Source: Spirochaetaceae bacterium
Lineage (GTDB): Bacteria > Spirochaetota > Spirochaetia > Treponematales > Breznakiellaceae
Assembly (NCBI GenBank): GCA_031258625.1
Contig: JAIRMO010000068.1
Span: 1-6,374, forward strand
Reading direction: 5' to 3'
Length of the DNA stretch: 6,374 bases
In this document: positions 1 through 4,497 of the stretch, in pieces
Layout of the letters: each line of letters starts with the position of its first letter
Position numbering within the stretch: position 1 is the stretch's first letter
The notes under the pieces: generated by a model
What the model was told of the DNA's origin: nothing
Seen by the model: the letters and a program-made list of their open reading frames with translations, nothing else
The model's database searches: none
Translations under genes and position numbers: made by a program

Positions 1-179
1 TCCGCACAAACTTTTTTCAAGTCTTTATACGAGACGAACTTCGTAGAGTTGCGAACCATGTGGACAATGCAAAGCTGAACTCGGGTGTCAGGATAAACTG
101 CCCGAACCGCTTCGGGAAATCCGGTCAGCCCGTCCATACAGGCAATTAAAATATCCTGAACCCCACGGTTTTTTAGCTC
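1..179 (-). pseudogene. IS256-family transposase fragment (truncated)
   Basis: Read on the minus strand, this stretch encodes about 59 residues typical of the central part of IS256/mutator-type DDE transposases: ELKNRGVQDILIACMDGL, then TGFPEAVRAVYPDTRVQLC, then IVHMVRNSTKFVSYKDLKK. The aspartate in ACMDGL is at the place of a catalytic DDE residue in this family. The reading frame runs off the left edge, so the C-terminal part may continue outside the window. Homology stops at position 179. Upstream codons (180-263) stay open but do not resemble the expected transposase sequence, and the frame meets a TAA at 264-266. The N-terminal half is therefore missing, and it is not found further right either. 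The break coincides with the outer edge of an inverted repeat at 181. I regard it as a relic, not an active gene. Confidence 0.85.
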
Positions 180-180
180 A

Positions 181-195
181 GAGCCTGTCAGATTT
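181..195 (+). repeat. Left inverted repeat arm
   Basis: gagcctgtcagattt, matched at 14 of 15 bases by the reverse complement of 363-377. The following bases cttgtgtaaatg look like the inner part of an IS256-type terminal repeat. Confidence 0.6.
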
Positions 196-362
196 CTTGT
201 GTAAATGACCTCCTGAAATTTCACCTCGAAATCCAGGCTCTCGTTTTGAATCAAAAATAGTCTTTATAATTCCTTTCCAGATATGGAATTAAGAGAAACC
301 TGCCAGGGCTTGCCCATCCCTAAAAAGTCATAAAGTAAGAGCAAGGGAAAGGGAAATCTAAA

Positions 363-377
363 AAATCTGACAGGCCC
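363..377 (-). repeat. Right inverted repeat arm
   Basis: This is the reverse complement of the 181-195 arm with one mismatch, at the second base from the outside. Inward of the arm the similarity to the left end fades quickly, so the right end is less IS256-like than the left. Confidence 0.6.
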
Positions 378-480
378 GACCGTATACCTAAAACCATTTG
401 GTCATTTTTAGATTGGACGAGACTTTTTTTAAACTTTGAATTATTGTGGATGTTTTCGTGTTACTTTTTCCTTTGAGCAT

Positions 481-489
481 TGTTATGAT
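481..489 (+). promoter_or_regulatory. Extended -10 promoter element
   Basis: tgttatgat fits the extended -10 pattern TGnTATAAT with one mismatch in the hexamer. No good -35 box lies 16-18 bases upstream (the best spaced hexamer is ttactt), as is common for extended -10 promoters. A start near position 496 would give a transcript of about 88 nt ending at the terminator at 550-583. This is inferred from pattern only. Confidence 0.35.
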
Positions 490-495
490 AATTGG

Positions 496-583
496 AAAGT
501 GTTTTATTCTTTCCCTGTTTTTTCTTATTCCTCCTTTTCTTTTTGAGTTGCCCCGGGGTTACTCCTTGCCCCGGGGCTTTTTT
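496..583 (+). ncRNA. Candidate small RNA with anti-Shine-Dalgarno stretch
   Basis: This interval lies between an extended -10 element (481-489) and a strong intrinsic terminator (550-583), and no convincing protein gene precedes that terminator. The predicted transcript is about 88 nt and rich in U and C. It contains tcctcct at 529-535, a perfect complement of the ribosome-binding consensus AGGAGGA, in the single-stranded part just before the terminator hairpin. Many trans-acting small RNAs carry a C-rich seed of this type that masks ribosome-binding sites. An alternative is a 34-codon frame starting TTG near 436 and ending at a TGA just before the hairpin, but it has no ribosome-binding site and its low-complexity F/S-rich composition looks non-coding. 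No known RNA family is recognised. Confidence 0.25.
550..583 (+). terminator. Strong intrinsic terminator
   Basis: A perfect 9-bp GC stem (550-558 gccccgggg with 569-577 ccccggggc) and a 10-base loop are followed directly by six T (578-583). The T tract is only on the plus-strand side, so it ends plus-strand transcription. No plus-strand gene lies to its left in this window. It therefore either ends a small RNA or insulates the parvulin operon from read-through out of the insertion-sequence relic. Confidence 0.9.
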
Positions 584-604
584 ATAATAAAATTGGTTTT
601 TTCC

Positions 605-633
605 TTGTTTAATATTGGTTAAGATTATATATT
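605..633 (+). promoter_or_regulatory. Probable promoter of the parvulin/HD-GYP operon
   Basis: ttgttt at 605-610 and tatatt at 628-633 are separated by 17 bases; the hexamers match the sigma-70 consensus at 3 of 6 and 5 of 6. An overlapping alternative is ttggtt (615-620) with tataag (636-641) at 15-base spacing. The region is the most AT-rich stretch upstream of the operon and lies just past the terminator. Either choice gives a leader of roughly 120-130 nt before the parvulin start. Confidence 0.4.
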
Positions 634-676
634 AATATAAGGTTATTTAGGGAAGAGTTTCCTCAAAACCTCGAAG

Positions 677-702
677 AAGAACCTGTCTTTTGACCGGTTC
701 TT
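677..702 (+). other. Leader hairpin upstream of the parvulin gene
   Basis: aagaacc (677-683) pairs with ggttctt (696-702). After one mismatch (t684/c695), gtc (685-687) pairs with gac (692-694), closing a tttt tetraloop. The stem is about 10 bp and lies in the presumed 5' untranslated region. No T tract follows, so it is not an intrinsic terminator. Its role is unknown, and I recognise no riboswitch here. Confidence 0.5.
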
Positions 703-768
703 TCAAGATCAAGGGTGACGGTTTAAAAATGTCAAATTGGAAACGGCCGCAAGGGGGTGGATATAAAT

Positions 769-1047
769 ATGGAATGGCGCGCAAGTCATATTCTGGTTAA
801 AGACAAAGTATTGGCGGAGGATCTTTTAAAACGGGTTAAGCAGGGCGTCCAGTTTGAATCCCTGGCGCGGGAATTTTCAACCTGTCCTTCAAAATCTTCC
901 GGGGGGGATCTGGGCTGGTTTGGGCCCGGTAAAATGGTGGCCCCCTTTGAAGCTGCGGTTAAGCGGCTTTCGCCCGGATCCGTAGGTGATGTAGTACAGA
1001 CCCAATTCGGTTATCATATTATCAAATGTACCGGACGAAAAGAATAG
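769..1047 (+). CDS. ppiC: Parvulin-type peptidyl-prolyl cis-trans isomerase, PpiC-like
   Basis: This 92-residue protein is almost exactly one parvulin domain and closely resembles the small cytosolic E. coli PpiC (about 93 aa). It catalyses cis-trans isomerisation of peptidyl-prolyl bonds. Visible family motifs are SHILV (His7), the block CPSKSSGGDLGWFGPGKM (residues 39-56) with Cys39, and TQFGYHIIK (residues 78-86) with His83; the paired histidines and the Gly-Gly-Asp loop are the conserved core. There is no signal peptide or membrane segment, so it should act in the cytoplasm, unlike the larger secreted PrsA/SurA proteins. I chose the ATG at 769 because the purine run aagggggtgg at 751-760 then lies 8 bases upstream. 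The in-frame GTG at 757 lies inside that run and would give 96 residues. The next gene begins 14 bases after the stop, so the two are probably co-transcribed. Confidence 0.93.
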   Translation: MEWRASHILVKDKVLAEDLLKRVKQGVQFESLAREFSTCPSKSSGGDLGWFGPGKMVAPFEAAVKRLSPGSVGDVVQTQFGYHIIKCTGRKE

Positions 1048-1055
1048 GATAAGTC

Positions 1056-1070
1056 CGGTATGTGATACCG
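1056..1070 (+). other. Perfect short palindrome at the HD-GYP gene start
   Basis: cggtat, gtg, ataccg form a 6-bp stem with a 3-base loop, ending directly before the ATG at 1071 and containing the alternative GTG start at 1062. It could influence initiation or be a protein-binding site. It may also be coincidence. Confidence 0.35.
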
Positions 1071-2354
1071 ATGGCGCCTATATATAAAGCCCCTCTGAGA
1101 AGCCCTATGGCAGTTAAAAAGACGATATACCGATCGCTTATTAGCCTTGATTATGAATTAAATCAAATCCAGGATTTAGATCTCCTTTTAGAGCGTATTT
1201 TATTGGAAGCCCGCCGGGTGGTTCATGCGGACGCGGGTTCAATTTATGTCAAAGAATTAGTATGGGAGCAAGACCGGAAGGTAGAAAAACTCCGGATTAA
1301 ATATGCCCATAACGATACCCTGCAGAAAAAATTGCCCCTGGGACACAAACTCGTTTATTCGGTACTTTCCCTGGACATTAACGAAAAGACCATTTCCGGT
1401 TATTGCGGCGTAATTAAGGAACCGGTTAATGTTCCGGATGTTTATCACCTGCCCCCGGGCGCGCCCTATTCTTTTAATACGTCTTACGATCTGATTTCCG
1501 GATATAAGACCATCTCTACCCTGGCAATCCCCCTCAAAACCGCGGACGGCCGCCTTATGGGGGTCATCCAGATAATCAATGCCAAGGATAAAAAGGGGAG
1601 GATCGTTCCCTTTTCCAAGGATGATGAATTTCTTATCTCCCATTTTGCCGCCAATGCGACGGTGGTATTACAGCGGGCCTTTATGACCCGGTCTATGATC
1701 CTCAGGCTGATCAAGATGTCGGAACTGCGGGATCCCCGGGAGACCGGAACCCATGTAAACCGGGTGGCCGGTTACGCGGTGGAGATCTACGACAAATGGG
1801 CGGTCCGCCATCATATTCCTGATACCGAATGGGAGCATTTTCGGGACATCCTCCGGATCGGCGCCATGCTCCATGATGTGGGAAAGGTGGCTATTTCGGA
1901 TATTATCTTAAAAAAACCCGCCCGGCTTATCCCGGAGGAATACATGGTCATGCAGGGCCATACAATATACGGAGCGGCTCTATTCGGCGAGCCCCAGTCC
2001 GACCTGGACACGATTTCCCAGGATATTGCCCTGACCCATCATGAAAATTGGGACGGTACCGGTTATCCCGGATGGGTTGATCCGGTTTCGGGGCGGCCCA
2101 TAAAAACCGATCCCGACGGGAAGCCCTTGGGCAAAAAAGGGGAAGAAATACCCCTGGGCGGCCGGATCGTCGCCATCGCGGATGTTTATGACGCCCTCTG
2201 TTCCAAACGGGTCTACAAGGAGCCCTGGGCCGAGGAGCAGGTTTTAGCGGAGATCCGGCGGCTATCGGGGAAAAAATTTGATCCCGTCCTGGTGGAATGT
2301 TTTTTTGAGAGCCTCCACAATATCAAACAGATCCGGGCCCTTTACCCTGAATAG
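1062..2354 (+). CDS. GAF plus HD-GYP domain protein, probable cyclic di-GMP phosphodiesterase
   Basis: This 430-residue protein has two domains. Residues about 38-205 form a GAF sensor domain with its typical ending (TLAIPL...GVIQIINAKDK...F...FAANATVVLQRA). Residues about 215-425 form an HD-GYP domain with every signature residue: ETGTH (Glu227, His231), HDVGK (271-275), His300, HHENWDGTGYP (326-336), IVAIADVYDAL (369-379) and KRVYK. The Glu227/His231 pair fits HD-GYP enzymes with three metals. Expected activity is hydrolysis of cyclic di-GMP, controlled by whatever the GAF domain binds; the ligand is unknown. No membrane segment is seen, so it should be cytosolic. About 23 extra residues separate GYP from IPLGGRI. 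The start is uncertain: GTG 1062 has a distant AGGA (1046-1049), ATG 1071 has no ribosome-binding site, and ATG 1107 (Met16) has a weak GAGAAG. Its last 32 bp overlap the convergent DUF188 gene. Confidence 0.93.
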   Translation: MIPMAPIYKAPLRSPMAVKKTIYRSLISLDYELNQIQDLDLLLERILLEARRVVHADAGSIYVKELVWEQDRKVEKLRIKYAHNDTLQKKLPLGHKLVYSVLSLDINEKTISGYCGVIKEPVNVPDVYHLPPGAPYSFNTSYDLISGYKTISTLAIPLKTADGRLMGVIQIINAKDKKGRIVPFSKDDEFLISHFAANATVVLQRAFMTRSMILRLIKMSELRDPRETGTHVNRVAGYAVEIYDKWAVRHHIPDTEWEHFRDILRIGAMLHDVGKVAISDIILKKPARLIPEEYMVMQGHTIYGAALFGEPQSDLDTISQDIALTHHENWDGTGYPGWVDPVSGRPIKTDPDGKPLGKKGEEIPLGGRIVAIADVYDALCSKRVYKEPWAEEQVLAEIRRLSGKKFDPVLVECFFESLHNIKQIRALYPE

Positions 2355-2811
2355 GAGGGGATTCCCGGATAAGCCGGGACAGGAGCCGGTCAAAACTGTC
2401 GGCAAAGGCCTTGAGTTCCCGTTTTCCGTAGGAGCCGCCCCCCCTGCCGCCGAGGCCGTATTCGGCCAGGCTTACCATAAAATCCTTGAGGGAAAGGCAT
2501 TGCCCGATGTTTTCCCTGTCAAAGACCCGCCCCCGGTCGTCTATTACGGTAATTGTCCCTTCCACAAGCCGGGCCGCCAGGGCAATGTCCCTGGTGATGG
2601 CCAAGTCTCCGGGTTCGGCCAGGGACGCGATACGGTTGTCCGCCGAATCCTCCCCGGGGGGACAGATCTCCATTACCACATTGCCGCCCCCTAAGCCCGG
2701 GATCAAGCGGTTCGCGGCAAATACGGCCCGAACCCCGGTCCGCGCGGCCGCGCGAAGGACCGTTTCCCGAACCGAAACCGGGCAGGAATCGGCGTCTACC
2801 AGGATCTTCAT
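2323..2811 (-). CDS. UPF0178/DUF188 (YaiI/YqxD) family protein
   Basis: This 162-residue protein aligns by eye with E. coli YaiI and Bacillus YqxD (about 150 aa). It shares the N-terminal MKILVDADSCP (Asp6, Asp8), a central ADN (residues 57-59), GDLAITRDIALAARLVE, and the C-terminal NIGQCLSLKDFM and KRELKAFADSFDRLL blocks. The family is classed with PIN/NYN-like folds, and its acidic residues fit metal binding, but no firm biochemical role is known to me. A Gly-rich stretch GLGGRGGGSYGKRE sits before the last helix, as in relatives. The ATG overlaps the manA stop as ATGA, and no Shine-Dalgarno sequence is visible, so translation probably depends on coupling to manA. The 3' end runs 32 bp into the convergent HD-GYP gene, and no terminator is visible between the two. 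Confidence 0.92.
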   Translation of the reverse strand: MKILVDADSCPVSVRETVLRAAARTGVRAVFAANRLIPGLGGGNVVMEICPPGEDSADNRIASLAEPGDLAITRDIALAARLVEGTITVIDDRGRVFDRENIGQCLSLKDFMVSLAEYGLGGRGGGSYGKRELKAFADSFDRLLSRLIRESPPIQGKGPGSV

Positions 2812-4064
2812 GGAAAACCGGCTGCCGCCCGGATGGTTTCACCCGCCCCGGCGGTGTAGAGGGTATAGGTTCCCCCCAGGGAAAGTCCCCGGGCGGCGAT
2901 TCCGGCGGGGATAAAGGCGCTTTCCCCTTGTCCCAGGATCCATTCCTCCCCCGGATTTTTCCCCGACAGGGTAAGCGATCCCTGGGTAACCATAAAAACA
3001 AAGGGGCCGTCCCCGGAAAAATTCAATTCCTGCCCGCGGCCCTCCCAACGGGAAAGGGAAAATTCCCTACAGGGAACGGGGTAGTTAAAAAAAACAGGAT
3101 GGGGATCCGGGGGCGCCAATATTTCCGGGCAAAAGGGGGAAAAATCGAGGATCCCTACCAGTTCATCAATATCCACATATTTGGCGGTTAACCCCCCCCG
3201 CAGCACATTATCCGAATTGGCCATGAGTTCCACGCCAAGGCCGTGGACATAGGCGTGGAGAACCCCCGCAGGGAGGTAGATCGCCTCTCCGGGTTCAAGG
3301 TTAATACAGTTAAGGTACAGGGGAGCGATAACCGCCGGATCCCCGGGATAAAGTTCCGCAAAATAGGCGGAGAGCCGCCATTCCGCGCTGAATTCGGGAT
3401 GTTTTTTTTCCGGGCCCCGCCGTTTAAGGACAAGATCGCTTAACCCCTCCCTAATTTCCCGGGGAAAACCAAAGAGAAGGCGGATAAATTCCTTGAGTCC
3501 CCCGGGTGTATCCAGGGGGGAGATGAGTTGGGCCAGGGCAGTCTCCAGGGGCCCCGGAACAGGGCAAAGTTCCCCCAGGGCTTCAAGACGCCGTTGGATC
3601 TCACCGGTGGTACGAAACCCGCACATAGCCTCGAAGGGGCTTAAGGCGCAGAGAATTTCCGGTTTATGGTTGGGATCCTTGTAATTTCTATTGGGGGCGT
3701 TCAGGACAAGTCCTTCACGGTTTTCCCGTTCCCATCCGGTTTTTGCCTGATCCGGATTAGGGTGGGCTTGAATGGAAAGGGGTTTTTCCGCGGCCAGCAC
3801 TTTGTACAAAAAGGGAAGGGTTCCAAAGGCCCGGTTTATCCCTTCCCCCAGGTAATAGGCGGGATCCCGGCTTATTAAGGCGGACAGTAACAGATCCTCT
3901 CCCGCTAGAGATACCCGGGAGGGGCCTTCAGGGTGTACCCCCATCCATAATTCAGCCCAGGGTTCCCCTTGGGGGTTCTTACGGCCCAATAATTCGGGGA
4001 TCCACCGGGGAGAACCCCACGGATAGGGTTTTACCGGATTTTTCAGTCTGAAAATTTGAGGCAT
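2808..4064 (-). CDS. manA: Mannose-6-phosphate isomerase, class I
   Basis: This 418-residue enzyme interconverts mannose-6-phosphate and fructose-6-phosphate, linking mannose use and GDP-mannose supply to glycolysis in the cytoplasm. The N-terminus matches the family (NPVKPYPWGSPRWIPELLG). The zinc ligands of type I enzymes are all present: Gln99 and His101 in SIQAHP, Glu136 in NHKPEIL, and His270 in LPAGVLHAY. The signature MANSDNVLRGGLTAKYVD covers residues 281-298, and a cupin-like C-terminal domain follows. The ATG at 4062-4064 is the only sensible start, since the conserved fold begins within ten residues. It has no ribosome-binding site, and a promoter -10 box ends only 6 bases before it, so the message looks leaderless. 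The stop TGA overlaps the next ATG. An eight-G run (coding strand) lies within the codons for RGGL in the signature. Treponema ManA function is assumed from the family, not shown here. Confidence 0.96.
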   Translation of the reverse strand: MPQIFRLKNPVKPYPWGSPRWIPELLGRKNPQGEPWAELWMGVHPEGPSRVSLAGEDLLLSALISRDPAYYLGEGINRAFGTLPFLYKVLAAEKPLSIQAHPNPDQAKTGWERENREGLVLNAPNRNYKDPNHKPEILCALSPFEAMCGFRTTGEIQRRLEALGELCPVPGPLETALAQLISPLDTPGGLKEFIRLLFGFPREIREGLSDLVLKRRGPEKKHPEFSAEWRLSAYFAELYPGDPAVIAPLYLNCINLEPGEAIYLPAGVLHAYVHGLGVELMANSDNVLRGGLTAKYVDIDELVGILDFSPFCPEILAPPDPHPVFFNYPVPCREFSLSRWEGRGQELNFSGDGPFVFMVTQGSLTLSGKNPGEEWILGQGESAFIPAGIAARGLSLGGTYTLYTAGAGETIRAAAGFP

Positions 4065-4070
4065 ACCGTA

Positions 4071-4099
4071 ATTTTACCCGGGTTCTACAAAACAGACAA
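4071..4099 (-). promoter_or_regulatory. Promoter of manA (leaderless arrangement)
   Basis: On the minus strand, TTGTCT (4094-4099) and TAAAAT (4071-4076) are separated by exactly 17 bases; they match the consensus at 4 of 6 and 5 of 6. Only six bases (tacggt) lie between the -10 box and the manA ATG, so the expected start of transcription falls on or next to the A of ATG. Confidence 0.6.
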
Positions 4100-4114
4100 G
4101 CCGATTTTCAGTAA

Positions 4115-4126
4115 CATTTTAAAATG
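4115..4126. other. 12-bp perfect palindrome upstream of manA
   Basis: cattttaaaatg is a perfect palindrome lying 16 bases upstream of the manA -35 box and just past the hairpin that follows zapA. It could be an operator, or part of a weak U-rich tail for the preceding hairpin. Its composition is simple, so coincidence is possible. Confidence 0.25.
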
Positions 4127-4135
4127 AGACATTCC

Positions 4136-4181
4136 GGCCGGGGATTCGGGAAAGCCGGAGCCGGGGGAGTCCGAACCGGCC
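4136..4181 (-). terminator. GC-rich hairpin after zapA, possible terminator
   Basis: Eight bases after the zapA stop, GGCCGGTTCGG (4171-4181 on the minus strand) can pair with CCGAA (4145-4149) and CCGGCC (4136-4141), leaving a 3-base bulge (tcc) and a 21-base GC-rich loop that can itself fold. This is a very stable structure at the end of the infC-zapA operon. The sequence after it (aatgtctcatttt) has only a short, displaced T run, so it is not a classical intrinsic terminator. It may be a weak terminator or a barrier protecting the RNA end. manA beyond it has its own promoter. Confidence 0.4.
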
Positions 4182-4188
4182 TTGGGAT

Positions 4189-4488
4189 TTATCCCGGATC
4201 TTCCAAAACCTTGTCTACCCGGACGATCATATCCAAAAGAAGTTTTTCCGCTTCCTGAAAATCTCCCTGGTCCGGATCGATTTTTGGTTTCTTGTACAGT
4301 TCGTCACAAAGCAAGAAGCCGGTAACTATGGCAATTTTAAGGGGATCCTGGAGGCCGGTTTTTTTTTGGGTATTTTCCACGGCAGAACGGAAATAAGCTA
4401 AAAGATTTTCAAGATAAACGGCTTCTTCGTCTGCGGAAATTGAAAAAGATGTCCCCAGTATATCAATACGGAGGTCACTTTTCGGCAT
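4189..4488 (-). CDS. zapA: ZapA-like cell division protein
   Basis: This 99-residue protein has the ZapA layout: an N-terminal beta-rich head (DLRIDILGTSFSISADEEAVYLENLL, residues 5-30) and a C-terminal helix suited to coiled-coil dimerisation (DPLKIAIVTGFLLCDELYK, residues 48-66, then a charged helix to 96). ZapA binds FtsZ and promotes bundling of its filaments at the division site. AAGGGG just overlaps the stop of the upstream coiled-coil gene and lies 5 bases before the ATG. The nine-base gap to that gene indicates one transcript. A run of nine A (coding strand) covers Gln-Lys-Lys-Thr near residue 41. ZapA-family proteins are short and diverged, so the assignment rests on overall pattern and the GTSFSI...YLENLL motif. 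Confidence 0.85.
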   Translation of the reverse strand: MPKSDLRIDILGTSFSISADEEAVYLENLLAYFRSAVENTQKKTGLQDPLKIAIVTGFLLCDELYKKPKIDPDQGDFQEAEKLLLDMIVRVDKVLEDPG

Positions 4489-4497
4489 ATAAACCCC

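Larger units (their letters stand above)
181..377. mobile_element. Short segment bounded by inverted repeats (possible MITE or deleted IS256 derivative)
   Basis: Positions 181-195 (gagcctgtcagattt) and the reverse complement of 363-377 (gggcctgtcagattt) match at 14 of 15 bases, 13 of them in one run. This is very unlikely by chance at such a short distance. The left repeat continues into cttgtgtaaatgac, which resembles IS256-family ends as I remember them (outer bases, then a TTGTGTAAA-like core). The segment is 197 bp long and has no convincing coding frame inside, so it could be a non-autonomous element or an internally deleted IS. No target-site duplication is visible: the 8 bases outside are ttagctca on the left and gaccgtat on the right. 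Its left edge abuts the transposase fragment, which suggests insertion with deletion of adjacent DNA. Confidence 0.4.

Noticed and set aside
389..412. Imperfect AT-rich inverted repeat ctaaaacca...ttttag as an operator
   Set aside because: It has several bulges and simple composition, and no promoter nearby to act on.
436..545. 34-codon frame starting TTG and ending just before the terminator
   Set aside because: It has no ribosome-binding site, lies directly after an in-frame stop, and has an F/S/Y-rich composition typical of translated pyrimidine-rich DNA.
757..768. GTG 757 as the parvulin start
   Set aside because: This codon lies within the purine run that best serves as ribosome-binding site for ATG 769, and the 92-residue product matches the PpiC length.
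2363..2379. Hairpin tcccgg-ataag-ccggga after the HD-GYP stop as a terminator
   Set aside because: No T tract follows on either strand, and it lies inside the DUF188 coding region.
2278..2914. Long open frames on the plus strand opposite the DUF188 gene and the manA end
   Set aside because: They are shadows of minus-strand genes with clear families; their translations are low-complexity, rich in P, R and G, and match no family pattern.
4065..4188. 6S RNA downstream of zapA, as in some proteobacteria
   Set aside because: The gap is only 124 bases and is mostly one GC-rich hairpin; 6S RNA is about 180 nt with a central bubble, which is not seen here.
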